DNA of 59,936 bases, taken from assembly GCA_017472605.1 (NCBI GenBank), contig JAFUPV010000061.1, forward strand, positions 1 to 59,936. The letters are read 5' to 3'. The notes under the pieces were generated by a model. The model did no database searches and was not told the origin of the DNA. It worked only from the letters and a program-made list of their open reading frames with translations. The translations under genes and the position numbers were made by a program. Positions 1 to 8,295 of this stretch are shown here, piece by piece. This DNA is from Lachnospiraceae bacterium. GTDB taxonomy: Bacteria > Bacillota > Clostridia > Lachnospirales > Lachnospiraceae. How positions within the stretch are numbered: position 1 is the first letter of the stretch; every line of letters begins with the position of its first letter.

Positions 1-2
1 AG

Positions 3-3000
3 GAAGTCATGCAGAACGTTCCGGCAGGGGGAATGATGCAGGAAACCATGCAGAACGTTCCGGAAGAAGGAACGACTCAGGAAGTCATGCAGAACGTTCC
101 GGCAGGGGGAATGATGCAGGAGACCATGCAGAACGTTCCGGCAGCGGCAGCGATGACTTTGGAACTCAGAAAGAAACTTCCCGCTGCGGTGACGGATCAC
201 TCTGCCTGGGCAGTCTGTGCCGTCACTGTGACTGCGCCCCGTCTCTGGTCGCTGGAAGATCCTGCTCTCTATGATTGTGTGCTGGAGCTGATTCAAAGGG
301 ACGAAGAGGGCAGGGAGACAATCCTTGACCGGGCAGAGCTTCGAATTGGATTCCGGACGATCTCCTTCGACACCAGTCACGGATTTTTCCTCAATGGCAT
401 CCATGTGAAGATCAACGGTGTCTGTGAGCACCATGACCTGGGCTGCATCGGCGCTGCGTTTTCAAAGACGGCCATGAGACGGAAAATCCGGATCCTGAAG
501 GAGATGGGTGTAAACAGCATCCGCTGTGCCCACAACATGCCTGCACCAGAACTTCTGGACCTGGCGGACGAAGAAGGTGTTCTGATCATGAACGAAGCCT
601 TTGATATGTGGGAACGTCAGAAAACAACCTATGATTATGCGAGATTTTTCCCGGACTGGTATCAGAAGGACATTGCCAGTTTTGTCCGCCGTGACCGCAA
701 TCACCCCAGCATCATCCTCTGGAGTGTCGGAAACGAAGTAAGCGATACCCATGCAAATGAGCAGCGCGGACAGGAGCTGACCCGTCTGCTGATGGGGGAG
801 ACAAGAAAACATGATCCGCTGTTCCATGCGCCCATTACCATCGGTTCCAATTACATGCCCTGGGAAAATACAAGAAAGTGCGCGGATATTCTGAAATATA
901 TCGGTTATAACTACGCGGAAAAGTATTATGACGCCCACCATGCGGAGCATCCCGACTGGTACATCTTTGGCAGTGAGACGGCTTCTACGGTACAGAGCCG
1001 CGGCATTTACCACTTCCCATTCCGTCAGTCTGTACTGGCAGATGTGGATGAGCAGTGCTCCGCTCTGGGAAATTCCACCACAAGCTGGGGCGCAAAATCG
1101 TCGGAAGCCTGTGTTCTGGCGGAGCGGGATCATCCGTTTTCCATGGGACAGTATCTCTGGACCGGCTTTGACTATATCGGTGAGCCAACACCATACCACA
1201 CAAGAAATTCTTACTTCGGCCAGATTGACACGGCAGGCTTCCCAAAGGATTCCTACTATATTTATCAGGCCGAGTGGACCGATTATAAAAAGAAGCCCAT
1301 GGTACATGTATTCCCATACTGGGATTTCAATGAAGGACAGGAGGTTGATGTGCGTGTCTGCTCCAACGCGCCCCTCATTGAGCTTTTTGTCAATGGAAGA
1401 TCCATGGGTGAGTATGCGATCGATCATGCAAAGGGAACGCAGCTGGTGGGCCACTGGCTGATCCCCTATGAAACAGGAGAGATCACGGCAGTTGCCTATA
1501 ATGAAAATCATCAGGAAATCGCACGGGAATCCAGACATTCTTACGGCGAACCGGCACGGATTACCGTTCGCTGTGATCGTCCGACGCTGTATGCGGGCTG
1601 CAATGACCTGGCGTTTGTGGAGATTGGTGCGGAAGATGAAAACGGGTACCCGGTGGAGAATGCGGTAAACTTCATGGAAGTAAACGTGGAAGGCGCCGGC
1701 TGGCTGACCGGTCTGGATAACGGTGACAGTACGGATGAGGAGGAATACAAAGGCTGTGGAAAACGTCTGTTTTCCGGAAAGTTGCTGGCTGTTGTTGCTG
1801 CCGGTCCCGCTGCGGGAACCATTTCTGTGACAGTTTCCTCCAGAGGGCTGGATCCGGTAATGCTGACGCTGAATGCAGAAAGCGGTCATGAACTGGCCGG
1901 AAGCAGTCAGATTCCGGTGAAATTCGGCCAGAGAACGGCTGAGAGATTGGCAGATCGGCCGGTATGGGCAAGAAAAATTGAACTTTCCTGCCCGGCTGGC
2001 AACCGTTTTGACGACAGCTGCCGGGAAAAGATTGTGACCGCTTCCATTCTTCCGGCAGATGCAATGGAGCAGGAGCTGTTTTTTGAAGTGGTAAATGATG
2101 CCGGTATCAAAAGCCATCTGGCATCGGTGGAGTCGTTCGGAAAAACAGCGAAGATCACGGCTCTTGGTGACGGAAGCTTCCGCCTTCGCTGCTATGTGAA
2201 AAACGGAACCGGCCGGGCAAAGGTGATTTCCCAGCTGGAGTTTACGGCGGAAGGTCTGGGCGCAGCCTATTTCAATCCCTATCAGCTGATTGCCGGAGGC
2301 ATGTACACCTGGCATGAAGGGGAGGCGGGAAATGGAAATGAGCATGGTGTTTCCACAGCCAGAGACGGAAGAACGGTGGTAAGCTATGAAGGAATCGATT
2401 TTGGTTCCTTTGGCTCGGACCGGATCACGCTTCCTGTCTTTGAACTGGGAAGCGCAGTCTGCCCCATCGAAATCTGGGAGGGAATTCCGGGGCGGGAGGG
2501 AAGTGAGCTGCTTTTGCGGGCAATCTACCATAAGAAATCCATCTGGAATACCTATCAGGAGGAAAGCTACCAGCTGCCCCGCCGGGTAAAGGGAATCACC
2601 GCCATCTCCTTTGTGCTGAATCAGAAGATTCATCTGAAGGGCTTTGTCTTTGATGAGCCGGATAAGGCGCACTCGAAAATCCAGGCAAAGGAGGCAGACA
2701 GCATTTACGGTGATCAGTATGTGATCGATGCAGACTGTGTTCGGGACATCGGAAACAATGTGACACTGGAGTTCCATGACATGGACTTTGGCGCAGAAGG
2801 AATCAGCCGGATTGTTCTCTGCGGAAAAACGGCCAACGATGTCAATTCCATCCGCATCAGCTTCATTGATGAAGAGGGCGAGAAGCTGCAGATGGTAGAG
2901 TTCCCTCATTCAGAGGAAACAATCGAGGCTGCTTTTGATCTGGAACCGGTGACCGGAATGAAAAAGGTTCAGTTTGTATTCCTGCCGGGATGCCAGTTTG

Positions 3001-3026
3001 ATTTCAGCTGGTTTCAGTTTGAGTGA
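3..3026 (+). CDS. GH2-family glycoside hydrolase, 5' end outside window
   Basis: Hydrolase of the beta-galactosidase/beta-glucuronidase superfamily. The frame is open to the left edge, so the N-terminal sugar-binding domain and true start lie upstream. What is seen, numbering from the first Met at base 9: a tandem repeat (1-52), the GH2 immunoglobulin-like domain with the APRLWSLEDPALY motif (about 76-120), then the TIM barrel. The acid/base is E243 in SVGNEVSD and the nucleophile E323 in FGSETAS. A long C-terminal part (about 450-1005) looks like the beta-sandwich domains (DUF4982-type and later) of large GH2 enzymes. No signal peptide can be judged. The substrate is not readable; a beta-galactosidase or beta-glucuronidase-type exo-enzyme is likely. 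It precedes GH127 in the same direction. Confidence 0.88.
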   Translation, partial: EVMQNVPAGGMMQETMQNVPEEGTTQEVMQNVPAGGMMQETMQNVPAAAAMTLELRKKLPAAVTDHSAWAVCAVTVTAPRLWSLEDPALYDCVLELIQRDEEGRETILDRAELRIGFRTISFDTSHGFFLNGIHVKINGVCEHHDLGCIGAAFSKTAMRRKIRILKEMGVNSIRCAHNMPAPELLDLADEEGVLIMNEAFDMWERQKTTYDYARFFPDWYQKDIASFVRRDRNHPSIILWSVGNEVSDTHANEQRGQELTRLLMGETRKHDPLFHAPITIGSNYMPWENTRKCADILKYIGYNYAEKYYDAHHAEHPDWYIFGSETASTVQSRGIYHFPFRQSVLADVDEQCSALGNSTTSWGAKSSEACVLAERDHPFSMGQYLWTGFDYIGEPTPYHTRNSYFGQIDTAGFPKDSYYIYQAEWTDYKKKPMVHVFPYWDFNEGQEVDVRVCSNAPLIELFVNGRSMGEYAIDHAKGTQLVGHWLIPYETGEITAVAYNENHQEIARESRHSYGEPARITVRCDRPTLYAGCNDLAFVEIGAEDENGYPVENAVNFMEVNVEGAGWLTGLDNGDSTDEEEYKGCGKRLFSGKLLAVVAAGPAAGTISVTVSSRGLDPVMLTLNAESGHELAGSSQIPVKFGQRTAERLADRPVWARKIELSCPAGNRFDDSCREKIVTASILPADAMEQELFFEVVNDAGIKSHLASVESFGKTAKITALGDGSFRLRCYVKNGTGRAKVISQLEFTAEGLGAAYFNPYQLIAGGMYTWHEGEAGNGNEHGVSTARDGRTVVSYEGIDFGSFGSDRITLPVFELGSAVCPIEIWEGIPGREGSELLLRAIYHKKSIWNTYQEESYQLPRRVKGITAISFVLNQKIHLKGFVFDEPDKAHSKIQAKEADSIYGDQYVIDADCVRDIGNNVTLEFHDMDFGAEGISRIVLCGKTANDVNSIRISFIDEEGEKLQMVEFPHSEETIEAAFDLEPVTGMKKVQFVFLPGCQFDFSWFQFE
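9..164 (+). repeat. 39-bp in-frame tandem repeat in GH2
   Basis: Four 13-codon units, each opening with MQNVP (units at 9, 48, 87 and 126), are nearly identical. They continue leftward: the codons before base 9 read EV, matching the end of unit 2. The repeat sits just before the immunoglobulin-like domain of the GH2 enzyme, where family members normally have a short loop, so it is a low-complexity insertion rather than a domain. Confidence 0.9.
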
Positions 3027-3051
3027 GGAGCCTCGGAGGGGAATTCTACGA

Positions 3052-3146
3052 CTGGAACAGCAGGAATTTGATTGTCAACCGGAACAGAGAACCTGTAATT
3101 GGCAAATCGGAACAGCTAATCTGTGAATTCAGGACTGGGACTACGA
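3052..3146. repeat. imperfect 27/28-bp repeat between GH2 and GH127
   Basis: GGAACAG recurs at 3054, 3081 and 3109 with partly matching text between, giving a degenerate repeat of about 28 bp. Part of it resembles the reverse complement of the 14-bp repeat at 6132-6257. The stretch from 3027 to 3301 otherwise holds only a possible promoter. Confidence 0.45.
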
Positions 3147-3209
3147 AGCAGCATGCTCCCAGGTACGGAAAGAATCAAAGAAATTTCCACCTCTCATCTG
3201 CTTTGTCTA

Positions 3210-3238
3210 CCGACAAAAAGAGCGCATTATGGTAGAAT
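3210..3238 (+). promoter_or_regulatory. candidate promoter for GH127
   Basis: CCGACA (-35), 17 bp, TAGAAT (-10), about 60 bp before the GH127 start. The -35 is only a 4/6 match. Confidence 0.4.
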
Positions 3239-3301
3239 GGAAGCAATCACATGAGTCGTCCGAAGGTAAAACAAAGGGCGCACGAAAGAGGGAGGAAGCA
3301 A

Positions 3302-5119
3302 ATGCTTAGACAGGTAACGATGGAACAGGTACATCTGCTGCCGGGTCTGTTCAACGAACGGGCGCAGGTGAACCGGGCATATTTGATGGAACTGAACAAA
3401 CAGGGGCTGCTTCAGAATTTCTATCTGGAGGCCGGGATTGTCATGCCCGGACTTCAGGTAGTGGATGATCCGGCAGCAGCCGATCTTCATTGGGGCTGGG
3501 AGGCGCCGCTGTGTCAGCTGAGAGGACATTTTCTCGGTCACTGGCTTTCCGCAGCTTCCATGCTGGTTGCCACCAACAGGGACAGAGAGCTGAAAGCAAA
3601 GCTGGATGTAATCGTTGATGAGCTTGACCGCTGCCGCGTGTTAAACGGAGGAAAATGGATTGGCTCCATACCGGAAAAATATTTTCAAAAGCTGGAAAAG
3701 AATGAATATGTCTGGTCTCCTCAATATGTCATGCACAAGACGCACCTTGGTCTTCTGCATGCATATGTATATGCAAAAAATGAAACAGCGCTGGAACTGA
3801 TCAGTCATTCGGCAGACTGGTATCTGGACTGGACGGCAGAAATGGAGAAAAAAAATCCCCATGCTGTTTATGGCGGTGAGGAAGGCGGCATGCTGGAAGT
3901 GTGGGCTTCCCTGTATCAGATCACAGGAGAAGAAAAATACCGGATTCTGGCAGAACGCTACAGTCATCCGTCGATTTTCCGGAAACTGGAGAATGGAATG
4001 GATCCGCTGACCAACTGCCATGAAAACGCAAGCATTCCCTGGGCTCACGGAGCAGCAAAGATGTATGAGGCGACGGGAGATGTCCGCTGGCGTTCTCTTG
4101 CGGAAAAATTCTGGAAGAGTGCGGTTCTGGATCGTGAATCCTATTGCACCGGAGGCCAGGGATCCGGTGAATATTGGGTCGGACCGGGGCTTCTTGGACA
4201 GTTTCTCGGGGAACGAAACCAGGAATTCTGCACGGTCTACAACATGGTTCGTCTTGCGGATTATCTGTACCGGTTCACCGGAGATTCGGTCTATGCGGAG
4301 TATATTGAGAAGAATCTGTATAATGGTTTCCTGGCTCAGCAGAACCAGTATACCGGAATGCCGACCTATTTTCTGCCGATGAAACCGGGAAGCAAAAAGA
4401 AATGGGGAACAAAAACCCGCGATTTCTGGTGCTGCTACGGAACGATGGTACAGGCGCAGACGATTTACCCGTCTCTCTGCTATTATGAAGATGAGACAAG
4501 AAACCGTCTGGTGGTGGGACAGTATATTTCATGTGAATATAAGCGCAGTGAAAATATAACCGTCAGCCAGAGTGTTGACATGAAATATTACAATGACGGC
4601 GCATTTTTCGACGAGCATGATGACAGCCGGATGTCACGCTGGTTCATTAAGTTTACGGTACAGGCGCAGAGGACGGAGAAATTTGTCCTGTCTCTGAGAA
4701 TCCCACAGTGGGTGAAGGGAAAGCCACTGATTTTCATCAATGATGAGGAAGTGGCTGAGCCCGTCATCAAAGACGGCTATTTTGATGTGGATCGGGAATG
4801 GTCCAATGATGTGATTCGAATCTGCTTCCCTGTTTCGCTGACCACTTCATCTCTGCCGGACATGCCAGAGAAGACTGCGTTTCTGGAAGGTCCCATTGTG
4901 CTGGCAGGTCTTTGCGACCGGGACTGCGGCATCTTCATGGAGGAAGGAAAGCCGGACAGCGCGCTGACCGGCGTGACGGAGCATACCTACAGTACGTTCC
5001 CATGGCTGCAAAGCACCTACCGCACTGTGAATCAGCAGGAAGAAATTACATTTGTGCCGCTTTATGACATCACGGACGAAGCCTACACGGTTTATTTCAC
5101 CAGGAGGGAAAGGGAATAA
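3302..5119 (+). CDS. GH127 beta-L-arabinofuranosidase (DUF1680)
   Basis: Removes beta-L-arabinofuranosyl residues, probably from imported arabino-oligosaccharides; there is no signal peptide, so it should be cytoplasmic. The 605-residue protein has the (alpha/alpha)6-barrel GH127 pattern. Known GH127 enzymes use a cysteine nucleophile in a Zn site of one Glu and three Cys; here the matching residues are E308 and C310 (QEFC) and C377/C378 (DFWCCYG). The start at 3302 is chosen over 3251 because GGGAGGAAGC lies just upstream and homology begins near it. The 3' end overlaps the convergent AraC gene by 28 bp. Confidence 0.9.
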   Translation: MLRQVTMEQVHLLPGLFNERAQVNRAYLMELNKQGLLQNFYLEAGIVMPGLQVVDDPAAADLHWGWEAPLCQLRGHFLGHWLSAASMLVATNRDRELKAKLDVIVDELDRCRVLNGGKWIGSIPEKYFQKLEKNEYVWSPQYVMHKTHLGLLHAYVYAKNETALELISHSADWYLDWTAEMEKKNPHAVYGGEEGGMLEVWASLYQITGEEKYRILAERYSHPSIFRKLENGMDPLTNCHENASIPWAHGAAKMYEATGDVRWRSLAEKFWKSAVLDRESYCTGGQGSGEYWVGPGLLGQFLGERNQEFCTVYNMVRLADYLYRFTGDSVYAEYIEKNLYNGFLAQQNQYTGMPTYFLPMKPGSKKKWGTKTRDFWCCYGTMVQAQTIYPSLCYYEDETRNRLVVGQYISCEYKRSENITVSQSVDMKYYNDGAFFDEHDDSRMSRWFIKFTVQAQRTEKFVLSLRIPQWVKGKPLIFINDEEVAEPVIKDGYFDVDREWSNDVIRICFPVSLTTSSLPDMPEKTAFLEGPIVLAGLCDRDCGIFMEEGKPDSALTGVTEHTYSTFPWLQSTYRTVNQQEEITFVPLYDITDEAYTVYFTRRERE

Positions 5120-6018
5120 AAGGCCGTTTTATACTGGGTGGGAGTAATCCCTTCTGATTGCTTAAACACCTTCATAAAATATTTTTCATCCGAGAAGCCG
5201 CAGGAATATGCGGCTTCTTTGATTGTCAGATCATAGTTGGTAAGAAGTGTTTTTGCAGCGCGGATGCGAAGCCGGTTTGTATATCGTGTGATCGAGATTC
5301 CCGTTGACTTTCTAAACAGGGAAGACAGGTAGTCTGCCTGATAACCGAAGGTTTCGGCCAGCAGGGAAACGGAAAAGGGCTGGTAATAATTTGCCTTGAT
5401 CCATTCCATAACGGAGGCGACCACAGCAGGAAGACAGCCGGAGCCGATTTTCTGGTGCTGCGTTTTCTCTCTGGATAATTCCATCAGCAGCAGACTGAGC
5501 GCGCAGTTTAACATGGGAGTGGGAACGGGCGGATCTTCGAAAGAAAGATCCATCAGCTGGCGAAACAGAAGTGAGACTCTTCCGGAGGAAACAATCGAAC
5601 CGAATTCCGGAAAACAGCAGGTGAAAGAGCCGGAAACCGGAGTGAGATTCGCCTTGGTTTGTGACTTTGCGGAGTCCTGAATGCAGTCTGCTTCGGTCTG
5701 CTCAGGGTTACCGGCAGAAGGGAGAGCGGGCACTGCCGAAAAGTGTACCCACAGATATGAGAGTCTGCCCTCTGATTCACGGTGACCATAGTGTTCTTCT
5801 CCGGCTTTCAGCAGAAGATACTGTCCTGCAGAGACGGAATGAGGGACATGATTTGCCGTCAGGTGCAGTGTTCCTTCTGTAACAAGGATCAGAACATCAA
5901 AGGCAAAGGTGCGGCGATGATGGAGAAATCCTCCAAGACTGATCAGCTGACCGCAGACATCGAAGCGGAGCGGCTGTTCCGTCTGCCAGGTAAATGTTCG
6001 TGGTGCATGTTCCTTCAT
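5092..6018 (-). CDS. AraC-family transcriptional regulator
   Basis: A 308-residue one-component sugar-responsive regulator. The N-terminal cupin-like sensor is at about 20-100 (FDVLILVTEGTLHLTA, then a GEEHYGH motif). The C-terminal double helix-turn-helix is at about 205-300, ending in CGFSDEKYFMKVFKQSEGIT, the usual AraC signature. The start at 6018 follows AGAAAGGA at good spacing. The longer open frame upstream reads through a 14-bp tandem repeat and is not coding. It is convergent with GH127 and divergent from the phosphohexomutase, so it probably controls the arabinoside genes. Confidence 0.87.
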   Translation of the reverse strand: MKEHAPRTFTWQTEQPLRFDVCGQLISLGGFLHHRRTFAFDVLILVTEGTLHLTANHVPHSVSAGQYLLLKAGEEHYGHRESEGRLSYLWVHFSAVPALPSAGNPEQTEADCIQDSAKSQTKANLTPVSGSFTCCFPEFGSIVSSGRVSLLFRQLMDLSFEDPPVPTPMLNCALSLLLMELSREKTQHQKIGSGCLPAVVASVMEWIKANYYQPFSVSLLAETFGYQADYLSSLFRKSTGISITRYTNRLRIRAAKTLLTNYDLTIKEAAYSCGFSDEKYFMKVFKQSEGITPTQYKTAFYSLSLLVK

Positions 6019-6131
6019 GGTTTGAAATCCTTTCTGGAAACGGGTCTGAAATCCGCTCCCTGCGTGGGGGAAGAGGTTGGATTTATGTCTATCATACAAC
6101 AGATTGGGATTCGATTCAATCCTGATTCCTG

Positions 6132-6257
6132 TATTGTCCGTTGCCGATTGTCTGTTTCGGATTGTCTGTTTCGGATTGTCTGTTTCGAATTGGACGTTGC
6201 AGATTGTCTGTTGTGAATTGCCTGCCTCGGGTTGTCTGCTGCGGATTGCCAGCGGAT
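6132..6257. repeat. 14-bp tandem repeat, about 9 copies
   Basis: GATTGTCTGTTTCG is repeated exactly at 6146, 6160 and 6174. Diverged copies follow at 6188, 6202, 6216, 6230 and 6244, with one before at 6132. It lies between the divergent AraC gene and the phosphohexomutase promoter. A 14-bp period is not a multiple of three, so it is not a coding repeat. Confidence 0.92.
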
Positions 6258-6323
6258 GATTGTTTTTCCGGAATGTAAAAACAGGAATGGGGGGAGAAAA
6301 GAATATCTGTCGTGGAATATGAG

Positions 6324-6352
6324 TTGACAAGTGGAACTAAATTGTTTATAGT
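6324..6352 (+). promoter_or_regulatory. sigma-A promoter of phosphohexomutase
   Basis: TTGACA, 17 bp, TATAGT. It gives a leader of about 155 nt before the ATG at 6516. Confidence 0.8.
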
Positions 6353-6515
6353 GTAATTAGGATAAGAAATGGAAAAAATGGACGGACTGTTTGGTAAAAG
6401 TGAACGAAAAGCAGACGTCTTGTTTGGCATGTCTGCGGGAGAACTGCGGCCGGTACCGGATCCATCGCTCCATCCATTATCAAATCTATCGAATATAAAA
6501 GGACAGGTGATCAAC

Positions 6516-8198
6516 ATGTACATGGAAGACTATAAGCGCTGGTTGGAAGCGGATCTGGAAGACGCGGATTTAAAGGCTGAGCTGGAAACGGTTGCCGGAA
6601 ACGAGGAGGAGATCAAAGATCGTTTCGCAGTTGCCCTGAAGTTTGGTACGGCTGGTCTGCGCGGCGTTCTGGGCGCAGGTTCCAACCGCATGAATATTTA
6701 TGTTGTTCGTCAGGCAACTCAGGGTCTGGCTAACTGGGTAAAGACTCAGGGCGGAAATCAGCTGGTAGCGATCAGCTACGACAGCCGCATCAAGAGTGAT
6801 GTGTTTGCAAAGACTGCTGCCTGCGTTCTGGCGGCAAACGGAATCAAGGTTCGCATCTACGATGCGCTGATGCCGGTTCCGGCACTGAGCTTTGCAACCC
6901 GTTACTACGAGGCAAATGCAGGAATCATGGTTACCGCGTCCCACAACCCGGCCAAGTACAATGGTTACAAGGCTTACGGTCCGGACGGATGCCAGATGAC
7001 CGATGAGGCAGCTGATATCGTGTACGCGGAGATCCAGAAGACGGATATTCTGACCGGCGCGAAGATGATGAGTTTTGAAGAGGGTATGGAAGCTGGTCTG
7101 ATCCAGTATGTCGGCGATGACTGTAAGGAAGCGCTTTATGCAGCAATTGAGTCACGCAGCGTTCGTCCTGGTCTGTGCAAGACCGCTGGTCTGAAGCTGG
7201 TTTACTCTCCGTTAAACGGAAGTGGTCTGGTACCGGTTACCCGTGTGCTCAAAGATATCGGTGTGGATGACGTTACCATCGTTCCGGAGCAGCAGTATCC
7301 GGACGGCAACTTCCCGACCTGTCCATATCCGAACCCGGAGATTTTTGAGGCACTGCGCCTTGGCCTGGAGCTGGCAAAATCCTCCGGTGCTGATCTGATG
7401 CTGGCGACTGACCCGGATGCTGACCGTGTTGGTATTGCCGTGAAATGCAAGGATGGCTCCTATGAGCTGTTAACAGGAAATGAGGTTGGTGTTCTTCTTC
7501 TGGATTATATCTGTGCAGGCCGCATCGAGAATGGAACGATGCCGGCAAATCCGGTTGCAGTGAAGTCCATCGTTTCCACGCCTCTGGCAGACGCGGTTGC
7601 TGCAAACTATGGCGTTGAGCTGCGCAGCGTTCTGACTGGATTCAAGTGGATCGGCGATCAGATCGCAGGACTGGAGGCAGCCGGTGAGGTGGAGCGCTTC
7701 ATCTTCGGTTTCGAGGAGAGCTACGGATACCTGGCAGGCTCCTATGTGCGCGATAAGGATGCTGTAATCGGTTCCATGCTGATCTGCGAGATGGCAGCAT
7801 ATTATCGCAGCATCGGTTCTTCCATCAAGGAGCGTCTGGAAGAAATCTATGCAAAATATGGCCGTTACCTGAACAAGGTAGACAGCTTTGAGTTCCCTGG
7901 TCTGTCCGGAATGGATAAAATGACCGCAATTATGAACGATCTGCGCTCCAATCCTCCGAAGGAAATCGGCGGATTTGCAGTCGTTAAGGTAACGGACTAT
8001 AAGAAGCCGGAAGAGACCGGTCTGCCGGCAGCAAATGTTCTGATCTACTCCCTTGAGGGTGGAGCAACCGTTGTTGTTCGTCCGTCCGGCACCGAGCCGA
8101 AGATCAAGACCTACTTTACTACTCTTGGTAAGGATCTGGCTGAGGCAGAGGCGCAGAAGGCGGTGCTGGCTGAGGCGCTGAAGCCGATTCTGGCATAA
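6516..8198 (+). CDS. phospho-sugar mutase (phosphoglucomutase/phosphomannomutase)
   Basis: Interconverts hexose-1- and hexose-6-phosphates, linking sugar catabolism with nucleotide-sugar and polysaccharide synthesis. The 560-residue protein has all four domains of the alpha-D-phosphohexomutase family: the phosphoserine loop TASHNPAKYNG (S142), the metal loop DPDADR (299-304), a GFKWIGDQI/GFEESYGY sugar-binding region, and the C-terminal phosphate-binding RPSGTEPK. The start at 6516 follows AGGACAGGTGA; an in-frame ATG at 6369 lacks a ribosome site and belongs to the leader. It is single-gene transcribed: strong promoter upstream, hairpin downstream. Confidence 0.94.
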   Translation: MYMEDYKRWLEADLEDADLKAELETVAGNEEEIKDRFAVALKFGTAGLRGVLGAGSNRMNIYVVRQATQGLANWVKTQGGNQLVAISYDSRIKSDVFAKTAACVLAANGIKVRIYDALMPVPALSFATRYYEANAGIMVTASHNPAKYNGYKAYGPDGCQMTDEAADIVYAEIQKTDILTGAKMMSFEEGMEAGLIQYVGDDCKEALYAAIESRSVRPGLCKTAGLKLVYSPLNGSGLVPVTRVLKDIGVDDVTIVPEQQYPDGNFPTCPYPNPEIFEALRLGLELAKSSGADLMLATDPDADRVGIAVKCKDGSYELLTGNEVGVLLLDYICAGRIENGTMPANPVAVKSIVSTPLADAVAANYGVELRSVLTGFKWIGDQIAGLEAAGEVERFIFGFEESYGYLAGSYVRDKDAVIGSMLICEMAAYYRSIGSSIKERLEEIYAKYGRYLNKVDSFEFPGLSGMDKMTAIMNDLRSNPPKEIGGFAVVKVTDYKKPEETGLPAANVLIYSLEGGATVVVRPSGTEPKIKTYFTTLGKDLAEAEAQKAVLAEALKPILA

Positions 8199-8226
8199 AA
8201 TAATTGACCCCGGTAAAAACGATTGG

Positions 8227-8268
8227 ATTGCCCCCAATGTCAGGTGATGAGTCTGCGTTGGGGGCAAT
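8227..8268 (+). terminator. hairpin after phosphohexomutase
   Basis: Perfect 11-bp stem ATTGCCCCCAA/TTGGGGGCAAT with a 20-nt loop, about 30 bp after the stop. The T-tract is short, so termination may be partial. Confidence 0.6.
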
Positions 8269-8295
8269 TTCTGACAGCCGGACAGGAGGTATCAA

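Noticed and set aside
462-2909. 815-codon open frame on the minus strand across GH2
   Set aside because: It mirrors a clearly coding GH2 frame, has no recognisable domain and no ribosome site. Long antisense frames recur over other CAZyme genes here (9418-10926, 16961-18136, 23779-25119).
3023-3235. 70-codon ORF between GH2 and GH127
   Set aside because: No ribosome site; it reads a degenerate repeat and the promoter region.
5092-6330. 412-codon version of the first AraC gene
   Set aside because: The first 104 codons translate the 14-bp intergenic repeat; ATG 6018 has a good ribosome site and the family N-terminus.
6369-6515. Longer start for the phosphohexomutase
   Set aside because: The 49 extra codons lack a ribosome site and similarity; the family N-terminus begins at ATG 6516, which has AGGACAGGTGA.
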